From: Marinobacterium_D sp050908845
GTDB lineage: Bacteria > Pseudomonadota > Gammaproteobacteria > Pseudomonadales > Balneatricaceae
NCBI RefSeq assembly: GCF_050908845.1
Contig: NZ_CP194171.1
Coordinates: 3,162,001-3,226,000 of the forward strand
DNA: 64,000 nucleotides
Direction: 5' to 3'
The notes under the pieces are model-generated. The model was not told where the DNA came from. It searched no databases and saw nothing but the letters and a program-made list of their open reading frames with translations. Below are positions 8,015-14,987 of the stretch, in pieces. Position numbers and translations under genes: made by a program. Each line of letters starts with the position of its first letter. The stretch's first letter is position 1.

Positions 8015-8967
8015 GCGGATTCAAGGTACTTGGATTCAAGGTACTACAACCGGGCCTGATGACCCTGATCACCGACCTGGGACGCTTCGGACATCACCGT
8101 ATCGGCCTCACCACCGGTGGACCGCTCGATCCGTTCGCGTTTCGCTGGGCCAACCGCCTGCTGGGGAACGATGAAAACGCCACCGCACTGGAGGTCAGCA
8201 TCGGCGGCCTGGTGATCGAAGCTCAGGTAGACACCTGGGTTGTCTTTACCGGCGGCGAGATGCCACTGAAGATCGGCGGCGAAGAGGTGGAACGCTGGAC
8301 CGCGCACCCGGTAAAGGCAGGCCAACGCATCGAAGCCGGTTTTAGCAAAAACGGCGCACGCGGCTATCTTGCCGTCAGCGGCGGCTTTGAGATCGCACCG
8401 ATGTTCGACAGCAGCGCCACCGTGCAGCGTGAAAAGCTGGGTGGTCTTAACGGCCAGAAGCTGCAGAGCGGCGACCTGCTGCCCTGCAAGGCCGCCGCCA
8501 ATGCCGACGGCTTTACCCTGGCGCAAAAGTACCGCCCGGATTACGCCAGCAAAGCACCGCTGCGAGTCATTCTCGGCTATCAGCAGGACGCCTTCAGCGC
8601 GGTACAGAAACAGATCTTCTTTACCAGCACTTACAGGATCAGCGATCGCGCTGACCGCATGGGCTACCGCATGGAAGGCCCGGCGATCTCACCGTCAATC
8701 AACGGGATTTTGTCCGAAGGCATCTGCCTGGGCGCAATCCAGGTGCCGGCCGACGGCCAGCCGATCGTGCTGCTGAACGACCGCCAGACCATTGGCGGTT
8801 ACCCGAAGATCGGCAGCCTGTTTTCGCCGGACACCGCCCGTCTGGCACAGATGCTTCCTGGCACCGAAGTGACCTTCGAGCCTTTTACCCAGGCCGAGGC
8901 GCACAACCAGCTGCTATTACAGAAGCGCTATAACGACAATATCGAACCGATCAAGGTGACAGCCTGA
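8011..8967 (+). CDS. pxpC: 5-oxoprolinase subunit C (KipA-like)
   Basis: A 318-residue KipA/biotin-dependent-carboxyltransferase-like subunit completing PxpABC. It has LITDLGRFGHHRIGLTTGGPLDPFAFRWANRLLGN at the N-terminus (about residues 15-50), RMGYRMEGP, and near the end QTIGGYPKIGSL. It begins with a GTG that overlaps the pxpB stop. The repeated GFKVLGFKVLQPG beginning suggests a small local duplication in the first ten codons. The DUF4392 gene follows 11 bp later. Confidence 0.94.
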   Translation: MSGFKVLGFKVLQPGLMTLITDLGRFGHHRIGLTTGGPLDPFAFRWANRLLGNDENATALEVSIGGLVIEAQVDTWVVFTGGEMPLKIGGEEVERWTAHPVKAGQRIEAGFSKNGARGYLAVSGGFEIAPMFDSSATVQREKLGGLNGQKLQSGDLLPCKAAANADGFTLAQKYRPDYASKAPLRVILGYQQDAFSAVQKQIFFTSTYRISDRADRMGYRMEGPAISPSINGILSEGICLGAIQVPADGQPIVLLNDRQTIGGYPKIGSLFSPDTARLAQMLPGTEVTFEPFTQAEAHNQLLLQKRYNDNIEPIKVTA

Positions 8968-8978
8968 TACAGGACAGT

Positions 8979-9821
8979 ATGGCCATGACAGACACTCAAT
9001 TAAGCAAACAGATCGAAGACCTGCTGGTACGCCAGAACCTGCGCGGCATGAAAGATGTACAGCCGGCGCTGCAGGAAGGCTACTACGAACGCGCCGCGAA
9101 CTACCTGCGTGACTGCAAGGGCACCATCCTGATCGGCACCGGCTTCCCGGTGGTCGACACCTTTGAGACCGACGGCCCCGTTGGCGCCATCGCTCTCTAC
9201 CAGACCCTCAAATACCTGGGCGCGGATCCGGTCATCGTCTGCGGTAAACCGATCTCGAAGATGCTGGCACCGGACTACAAGGTACATGAGATCCAGGTGG
9301 GCGAGCATGACGAGCGTGAACTGGAAGCGCTTGAAGCCCTGGCCCGCTTCGACCCGGACGTGGTGCTCTCCATCGAACGCCCGGGACAGGCAAAGGATGG
9401 CGGCTACTACAACATGCGCGGCGAGAGCATCAGCCCGCGTACCGCCTGCTTTGACACCTTTGTCAAAGCCGCCAACTGCCCCACCATCGGTATCGGCGAC
9501 GGCGGTAACGAGATCGGCATGGGCAACATCTACGACGCCATCAGCAAGCTCAATATCGTGCCCGCAGCCACCCGCGTCGATGAGCTGCTGATCGCCGACG
9601 TCTCCAACTGGGGTGCTTACGGCATTATCGCACTGCTGGGCTACTGGAAAGGCGAAGACCTGCTGGGTCGACTGGATCCTCAGTCAATCCTGCAGTACCT
9701 GTCCGAGCGCGGCAGCGTCGACGGCGTGACCCGACTGAACGAGCTGACCGAAGATGGCCTCCACGCCAGTGAGGGGGAAGCCCTCATCGCCGAACTGCGC
9801 CAGCTGACCGGCTTCGCCTGA
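8979..9821 (+). CDS. DUF4392 protein, D-glutamate cyclase C-terminal-domain homologue
   Basis: A 280-residue soluble protein of the DUF4392 (glutamate cyclase-like) family, recognised by GTGFPVVDTFETDGPVGAI, SIERPGQAKDGGYYNMRG and the glycine-rich GIGDGGNEIGMGNI near residue 175. This domain forms the C-terminal half of mammalian D-glutamate cyclase. Encoded with DUF1445 and pxpABC, it is expected to help convert D-glutamate to 5-oxoproline. The ATG at 8979 or the in-frame one at 8985 could be used. No membrane segment or signal peptide is visible. Confidence 0.85.
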   Translation: MAMTDTQLSKQIEDLLVRQNLRGMKDVQPALQEGYYERAANYLRDCKGTILIGTGFPVVDTFETDGPVGAIALYQTLKYLGADPVIVCGKPISKMLAPDYKVHEIQVGEHDERELEALEALARFDPDVVLSIERPGQAKDGGYYNMRGESISPRTACFDTFVKAANCPTIGIGDGGNEIGMGNIYDAISKLNIVPAATRVDELLIADVSNWGAYGIIALLGYWKGEDLLGRLDPQSILQYLSERGSVDGVTRLNELTEDGLHASEGEALIAELRQLTGFA

Positions 9822-9845
9822 TTCAGAACAAGGGAGAGACAGGGG

Positions 9846-10733
9846 TTGCGGTTAGCCAATCTGAATACATTTCTGACAGTTGCGCGCCTGGGTAGCTTTC
9901 ACGCCGCGGCCGCGCAGCTGCACGCTTCCCAGCCCGCCATCTCCGCCCGCATCGCGGCACTGGAAGAGGAGCTTAACGTTAAGCTCTTCGTGCGCGACAA
10001 ACGCGGCACGCACCTGACCAGTCGCGGCACCCAGCTGCTACCCTACGCTGAAAAGTTGCTGGCTATAAGCCGTGAAATGCGTGCCCAGCTTGACGATGAC
10101 ACTCCCGAGCGCGGTACCATCCGCGTTGGTATCGCCGACACCCTGGCCCACCTCTGGCTTGCCAAACTGCTCGCCACCTGGCATGACGAACATCCGCTGA
10201 TCGCGTTTGAACTGATCGTCGACACCACCTCTTCACTGATCGAACAGCTGAAATCCTCCGAGCTGGACCTGGCGCTGATGGTAGCCGATGAACACCCTCT
10301 GCCAAGTTTTGTCAGTGAACCCCTGTGCAGCTATCCGCAGTGCTGGGTCGCCAGCCCTTTGATTCAGGGAGTGGAACAGGTCAAAACCCTGCAGGACCTG
10401 TCCAACTACCAGATCCTCTCGTTCACCCGCCGCAGCCGCCCCTGGCAGTATCTGAACGAACTGTTTCGCCCCCTGGGCGAGCAGGCACCGGTGATCCATT
10501 CCTGCAGCTCCGTCCCCAGCCTGCTATCGTTAGTGGAGCAGGGTGTGGGTGTGGCATTTATGCCGGAACCCCTGGTTCATTCCGCCATCGCAAACGCCGA
10601 TCTGGTCGCCTTGGAAAGCCTTCCAAAGGCGCCGCCACTTAACTTTTGTTGCGCCTGGCGACTCGATGACGACAGAATACTGCCACGGCTCCTCACCGAT
10701 ACCGCCCGAAAAATGATCAGAAATCAGCAGTAG
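9846..10733 (+). CDS. LysR-family transcriptional regulator
   Basis: A 295-residue regulator with an N-terminal winged HTH (LNTFLTVARLGSFHAAAAQLHASQPAISARIAALEEELNVKLFVRD) and a C-terminal effector-binding domain. The start is a TTG at 9846 preceded by GGGAGAGACAGGGG. It lies 24 bp after the DUF4392 gene as the last cistron of the D-glutamate operon, so it probably controls this operon and perhaps the transaminase at 10919. Candidate operators are the dyads at 5675 and 10825. Its effector is unknown; D-glutamate or 5-oxoproline are guesses. Confidence 0.9.
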   Translation: MRLANLNTFLTVARLGSFHAAAAQLHASQPAISARIAALEEELNVKLFVRDKRGTHLTSRGTQLLPYAEKLLAISREMRAQLDDDTPERGTIRVGIADTLAHLWLAKLLATWHDEHPLIAFELIVDTTSSLIEQLKSSELDLALMVADEHPLPSFVSEPLCSYPQCWVASPLIQGVEQVKTLQDLSNYQILSFTRRSRPWQYLNELFRPLGEQAPVIHSCSSVPSLLSLVEQGVGVAFMPEPLVHSAIANADLVALESLPKAPPLNFCCAWRLDDDRILPRLLTDTARKMIRNQQ

Positions 10734-10824
10734 TATTTTCTGTTTTTCTTAAAATAATAAGAGCTTTTGATAGATTACTTCTATTTCGTGCAAAATTTTC
10801 TTTTTATTTAAAACAGTATTGCAT

Positions 10825-10849
10825 TGATTTTTCGCTTTCATAAAAATCA
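10825..10849 (+). promoter_or_regulatory. dyad operator candidate before the transaminase gene
   Basis: Perfect inverted repeat TGATTTTT-N9-AAAAATCA inside an AT-rich 185-bp gap, about 70 bp upstream of the transaminase ATG. Its TGA...TCA arms loosely recall the dyad at 5675. LysR control is an inference. Confidence 0.4.
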
Positions 10850-10918
10850 CTTCATTCTGAACACTAGCATACAGGGATTCGCTGGCCTCCAGCGCCTGGC
10901 AACAAGAGGTTTTCAACC

Positions 10919-11782
10919 ATGAGCATCGCTTACCTGAACGGCAGCTTCCTGCCCCTGGAAGAAGCGCGGATTTCTCCGCTGGATCGCGGCTTCCTGTTTG
11001 GTGACGGCATCTATGAAGTCATCCCCTACTACGGCGGCAAGCCGGTTGGTCTGGCTCCGCACATGCAGCGCATGGCTGATGGCCTGGCTGCTATCGAGAT
11101 CAAGTGCGACAAGAGCATCGAAGACTGGCGTGTACTGCTCGACGATCTGATCGCCAAAAACGCCGACCAGGGTGCAAACCTCGGCGTCTACATCCACGTT
11201 TCCCGCGGTGCAGATACCAAGCGCTACCACGCCTACCCGGAAAACGTAGAGCCGACCATTTTCGCCTTCGCTTTCCCGATCAAGGATCCGGAGCCGGTCG
11301 ATCGCACCAAGGCCCACGGCTATGCCGTATCCAGCACCCAGGATCTGCGCTGGAAGCGCTGCAACATCAAGTCCACCGCACTGCTCGGTAACGTCATGCA
11401 CTACCAGCAGGGTCATGCTTCCGGTCACGGTGAAATCCTGCTCTACAACGAGAACAACGAACTGACCGAAGCCAGCTCCAGCAACGCTTTCATCGTTAAA
11501 GATGGCAAGGTCATCACCCCGATTCAGGATCATCAGAACCTGCCGGGCATTACCCGTCGCATCATTATCGACAGCCTGAAAGCGGACGGCTCCATCCCGG
11601 TTGAAGAGCGCACCGTGACCATGGACGAAGTTCGCAACGCGGACGAGATCTGGATCACCAGCTCCTCCAAGGAGATCGCGCCGGTCATCGAGCTGGACGG
11701 CAACCCGGTCGGTAACGGCGAAGTGGGCCAGGTGTGGGAAAACGCCTTCCGCATCTACACCGAGCGCAAGTTCGACTTCTGA
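10919..11782 (+). CDS. dat: D-amino-acid transaminase
   Basis: A 287-residue fold-type IV PLP aminotransferase. The start YLNGSFLPLEEARISPLDRGFLFGDGIYEVIPYY, the Schiff-base lysine at about K151 (RCNIKSTALLGNV) and the PLP-phosphate loop LTEASSSNAF (about 182-191) are all present. D-alanine:2-oxoglutarate transamination yielding D-glutamate fits both the sequence (RFLFGDG/YEVIPYY as in D-amino-acid rather than branched-chain enzymes) and its location next to D-glutamate cyclase genes. It has its own AT-rich promoter region and a terminator at 11851. A 4-amino-4-deoxychorismate lyase-like role is less likely. Confidence 0.88.
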   Translation: MSIAYLNGSFLPLEEARISPLDRGFLFGDGIYEVIPYYGGKPVGLAPHMQRMADGLAAIEIKCDKSIEDWRVLLDDLIAKNADQGANLGVYIHVSRGADTKRYHAYPENVEPTIFAFAFPIKDPEPVDRTKAHGYAVSSTQDLRWKRCNIKSTALLGNVMHYQQGHASGHGEILLYNENNELTEASSSNAFIVKDGKVITPIQDHQNLPGITRRIIIDSLKADGSIPVEERTVTMDEVRNADEIWITSSSKEIAPVIELDGNPVGNGEVGQVWENAFRIYTERKFDF

Positions 11783-11786
11783 TCCT

Positions 11787-11817
11787 GTCCGGGTGAGCTG
11801 AAGCGGCTCACCCGGAC
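11787..11817 (+). terminator. hairpin after the transaminase gene
   Basis: A 12-bp perfect stem, GTCCGGGTGAGC (11787-11798) with GCTCACCCGGAC (11806-11817), directly after the stop codon. It has no T-run, and is followed 34 bp later by a classical terminator, so it may protect the mRNA 3' end. Confidence 0.5.
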
Positions 11818-11850
11818 ACCTGACCCGATCTCAGGGTCGCAGATACGACG

Positions 11851-11874
11851 AAGGGGCCTGATGGCCCCTTTTTA
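11851..11874 (+). terminator. Rho-independent terminator of dat
   Basis: AAGGGGCC/GGCCCCTT stem with loop TGAT and a five-T tail on the plus strand. It lies between convergent dat and the STAS gene; the minus-strand tail is poor, so it mainly serves dat. Confidence 0.85.
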
Positions 11875-11961
11875 GTGTCTTCGTTTTGTACCTTCAGCAG
11901 GCTACCTTCAGCAGCCAGAGGCGTCTGCCGGCCGGTGCAGCCAGCAGCACAGCGACTCTTC

Positions 11962-12447
11962 TCAACTGCAGCCTTCCAGCGTTGCCACCAGATCCTTGAA
12001 CGCCGCCCGGTTGGCATCATTGAGATCGATCAGCACGCGATGGGCATCGATAATCCGCTCTCTTACCTGCTCTTCCGACTCCATAACAAAGGGAACCTGC
12101 TCCAGATCCACACCGCTCGCCGGCACACTGTCGAGCAGCAGGAACACCTGATCGAACCCCATGGAGTAGAGAATCCGCGTGATGTCGTCATTGGTGGAAA
12201 TCAGCGTGGGTCTGGGCAGCCCCTTCTCCGCCGCCTTGATCGCCAGCTTTGCTATCAACCCCAAAGAAGTACTGTCGATCGTCGTTGTCTCAGTCAGATC
12301 GATAAGGGTGTCTTTGATTTCGCGCCGCGCCAGCATAGTTTCAAGATGCAGATCGATCGTCGAGCAAAGTGTCAGTCGCACCTCACCCACGAATTTCAAA
12401 ACATAATGTCCATTGCGGCAGGCATAATAGATCGAGCCGTCGCTCAT
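11962..12447 (-). CDS. STAS-domain anti-sigma factor antagonist, HsbA-like
   Basis: A 161-residue protein with a SpoIIAA-type STAS domain. Its phosphorylation loop is IDSTSLGLIAKLA near residue 75, where DST serine is the expected kinase/phosphatase target. A C-terminal helical tail of about 60 residues follows. The ATG lies two bases after the stop of the PP2C gene, so the two are coupled. The pair resembles Pseudomonas HsbR-HsbA partner switching, which links anti-sigma factor FlgM to motility/biofilm choice. The matching anti-sigma kinase is not visible in the PP2C protein. The frame is open to 12522, but 12447 fits the gene junction. Confidence 0.82.
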   Translation of the reverse strand: MSDGSIYYACRNGHYVLKFVGEVRLTLCSTIDLHLETMLARREIKDTLIDLTETTTIDSTSLGLIAKLAIKAAEKGLPRPTLISTNDDITRILYSMGFDQVFLLLDSVPASGVDLEQVPFVMESEEQVRERIIDAHRVLIDLNDANRAAFKDLVATLEGCS

Positions 12448-12449
12448 AC

Positions 12450-13613
12450 TCACACTCGGGATACCGTCATTATGGCTACATCGTCCGGATTCACCCGTCC
12501 GGCCGGAATGATAAAGTCGCATATCGACTGTGGTGAAAGATTCTTCCCTCCACAGGCAGCAAGCAGCACTTGCTCTTTCTCATCCAATGAGTCGCCCTCG
12601 GCAACTTCCAGTATGCCATCGGAGAACAGAGTAATCGAATAGGTGGGATCCAGTGCAATACGCCTTTCATCGAATACCGGTTTTTCGAACAAACCTATAG
12701 GCATCCCTCGCCCTTCGAGAAACGCGACCTCCCCGCCCTGCGCAAGAACCGGCATCGGGTGATGCCCGCCTACAGCATAGGTCAGCGATGAGTCCCTTTC
12801 ATCAATAAGACCGATAAACATGGTCAGATGCTTGCCCAGCCCGGTCAGCAGCAGCTCTCTGTTGACCCGGTGCAAGGTGGCCAGCGGCGATTGAATATCA
12901 AAGCTTGAGTTGCGGTTATAGTTGCGTACCAGGCGATATGTCATGTTTTTCAGCAACACCGTAACCAGCGCCGACGAGGCACCATGACCCGACACATCAG
13001 CCAGGTAGAAAATGGTCTGGTATTCGTTGATCGCGATGGAATCAACAAAGTCGCCGCTGAGCAGCAGACTGGGCTGAAGTACATATTCGAAATCAATATG
13101 GTTCAGCTCGCGCACCGGCGGCGGCAGGAGCTTTTCCTGCAGCTGCTGGGCGGCATGCTGATCCGCTTTAAGCTCATCGAGGCTGCGCTCAAGACTCTCG
13201 CGCAGAAAGCGCACCTCTTCGATCATCCTCACCCGCTGCAGCTGCCGCTGCAGGGAGCCGATAAAGAGCTGAGGATGCAGGTGCAGCTCGGCCAGCGAAA
13301 AAACGTCATCCGCGCCGTTGCGAAGCACCGCAACCATGCCTTCAGCAGTACCCTCCTCAAGCAGCGCCATGGTCGACATGGGGCTCAAGTGCGCCGCGAG
13401 CTGGTTCAGGTATTCCACATCGGTGAACGTGCTGCAATCAACGATCGCAAGTGAGATCTCATGGTGCTCGAGAACGCTTTCGACCTCATCGGTATTACGG
13501 ACAACAAGCAGACGCAGCGAAGCCTCCTGGCACTGCTCGCACAGATCGAAGATAAGATCGATCACGTCTGTTGACGCAGATACTACAAGGATCGCCTGCT
13601 CTCGTTGAGACAT
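12450..13613 (-). CDS. response-regulator-like PP2C (SpoIIE) phosphatase, HsbR-like
   Basis: A 387-residue protein: a receiver-like domain (1-125), a coiled-coil linker (about 125-165) and a SpoIIE/PP2C phosphatase domain (about 170-385) with SGDFVD, LADVSGHGASSALV and TLFSDGILE metal-binding motifs. The receiver-like part starts AILVVSASTD and lacks the usual acidic pair, although an Asp remains in LAIVDCST, so phospho-signalling may be altered. It would dephosphorylate the STAS protein encoded immediately downstream. Unlike Pseudomonas HsbR, no C-terminal HATPase anti-sigma domain is evident after the phosphatase. Confidence 0.85.
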   Translation of the reverse strand: MSQREQAILVVSASTDVIDLIFDLCEQCQEASLRLLVVRNTDEVESVLEHHEISLAIVDCSTFTDVEYLNQLAAHLSPMSTMALLEEGTAEGMVAVLRNGADDVFSLAELHLHPQLFIGSLQRQLQRVRMIEEVRFLRESLERSLDELKADQHAAQQLQEKLLPPPVRELNHIDFEYVLQPSLLLSGDFVDSIAINEYQTIFYLADVSGHGASSALVTVLLKNMTYRLVRNYNRNSSFDIQSPLATLHRVNRELLLTGLGKHLTMFIGLIDERDSSLTYAVGGHHPMPVLAQGGEVAFLEGRGMPIGLFEKPVFDERRIALDPTYSITLFSDGILEVAEGDSLDEKEQVLLAACGGKNLSPQSICDFIIPAGRVNPDDVAIMTVSRV

Positions 13614-13685
13614 TAATCAGTCGCTCGGTTTTGCTGACATACGGGACGGCAAACGACCGGTATCACCTCAAGTCGCACCCGAATA

Positions 13686-14396
13686 TCAGAAATCGCTATC
13701 GTCGTACTTTACCGGAATCTCACCATCATAGATGAGATACTCGCGGCGTTGCAGGTAGGCATCACGGACGAAGATATATTTATCGCCGCTGATAATCTTC
13801 TCCGCCTCAAGCAGCTGTGCACGGGCATCGATCAGGGCGAGGCCGTACAGCGTGTTCCGGGTCGGTACATGATCTACGTAGGTGGACGGTGAAAGGTTCC
13901 AGTCAGGCACCAGACCTACAGTATCACGTACGGTACTCGGGCCCAGCAGCGGCAGAACCACGTAAGGACCGGGACCCACACCCCAAACGCCCAGCGTCTG
14001 GCCAAAACCTTCGCGCTGTTTTTCCAGCCCCATCGGCGTTGCTACATCGATGAAACCGGCAATACCGAAGGTGGAGTTAAAAACAATACGGGCCACGCTG
14101 GTCAACGCATCGTCGCCTTTTCCCTGCAGCGCGCTGTTGACCGCTGAACGTACGTCGCCCAGATTGCCGAAAAAGTTACTGACGCCGGTCTCGGCGATAT
14201 CCGGCATGATATACCGATATCCCTGAGCGACCGGCTTGAGGGCGTACTTGTCGACCTGCTCGTTGAACGAGAACATGGCCCGGTTGTAGCCCTCCCACGG
14301 ATCTGCCTCACTGGCGACCGCACTACCCAGAGGTGCGGAGGCAGCCATTGTCATCGCGGTATACACCACTCCCTGACGCAGCTTTTTGAACAGCAT
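13686..14396 (-). CDS. mlaA: MlaA/VacJ outer-membrane phospholipid-removal protein
   Basis: A 236-residue VacJ-family protein that removes mislocalised phospholipids from the outer leaflet of the outer membrane, working with the MlaBCDEF system. Family motifs DPWEGYNRAMFSFNEQVDKY, NFFGNLGDVRSAVNSALQGK and RIVFNSTFGIAGFIDVATPMGL are present. E. coli MlaA is a lipoprotein, but here the signal peptide ends ...GSAVASEADPW with no cysteine, so it appears non-lipidated. It is a single gene, 72 bp beyond the PP2C gene start and divergent from the receiver gene at 14602. Confidence 0.92.
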   Translation of the reverse strand: MLFKKLRQGVVYTAMTMAASAPLGSAVASEADPWEGYNRAMFSFNEQVDKYALKPVAQGYRYIMPDIAETGVSNFFGNLGDVRSAVNSALQGKGDDALTSVARIVFNSTFGIAGFIDVATPMGLEKQREGFGQTLGVWGVGPGPYVVLPLLGPSTVRDTVGLVPDWNLSPSTYVDHVPTRNTLYGLALIDARAQLLEAEKIISGDKYIFVRDAYLQRREYLIYDGEIPVKYDDSDF

Positions 14397-14601
14397 TGCA
14401 ATTCCTTAAGATCTAGAACGTATTCGCGGCATTTTAACCTTGTTGCAGGTGCGATAAAAAGTAAAAGGCAACTTTTTAGCTGAAAATGTTCCGCCTGCCG
14501 CCGGAGCGCAGAACTTTCTTTTTCAACGCCCGGCACTAGACTGAAAAACGAACCTGAGTTTCAGCAACACACCGCAGACAGGGCATTTCTGGAGGCACCC
14601 C

Positions 14602-14985
14602 ATGCCAAGGGTTCTGATTGTCGATGACGAAGCCAATATCCTGCTGTCACTGGAGTTTCTGATGCAACAGTCGGGGTATGAGGTGGTGACAGCCGGCGAT
14701 GCGGAATCCGCTCTGGAGATGATTCGCAACCAGCTCCCCGACCTGGTTCTTCTCGATATCAGCCTGCCCGGTATGAGTGGCTTTGACCTGCTGGAGATAC
14801 TCCGCTCGGAAGAGACAACCCGCACTCTGCCGGTGATCATGCTAACCGCCCATGGACGCGAGATCGAAAAAGAGAAAGGGATGGCACTTGGCGCCAACGG
14901 CTACATTACCAAGCCCTTCTCGACCCGGGAGCTTGTCGCACGGGTGGAGGCATTGCTGAATCCAGCAGCGGATAGCGGAGCCTGA
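14602..14985 (+). CDS. single-domain response regulator
   Basis: A 127-residue stand-alone receiver domain. It shows the acidic pair VDDE, the phosphoacceptor Asp in LVLLDISLPGMSG (near residue 52), T in MLTAHG and K in YITKPF. There is no output domain. GGAGG precedes the ATG. It heads a five-gene run with the exonuclease fusion and symporter-kinase, and is the likely phosphorylation partner of that kinase. Confidence 0.92.
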   Translation: MPRVLIVDDEANILLSLEFLMQQSGYEVVTAGDAESALEMIRNQLPDLVLLDISLPGMSGFDLLEILRSEETTRTLPVIMLTAHGREIEKEKGMALGANGYITKPFSTRELVARVEALLNPAADSGA

Positions 14986-14987
14986 TC

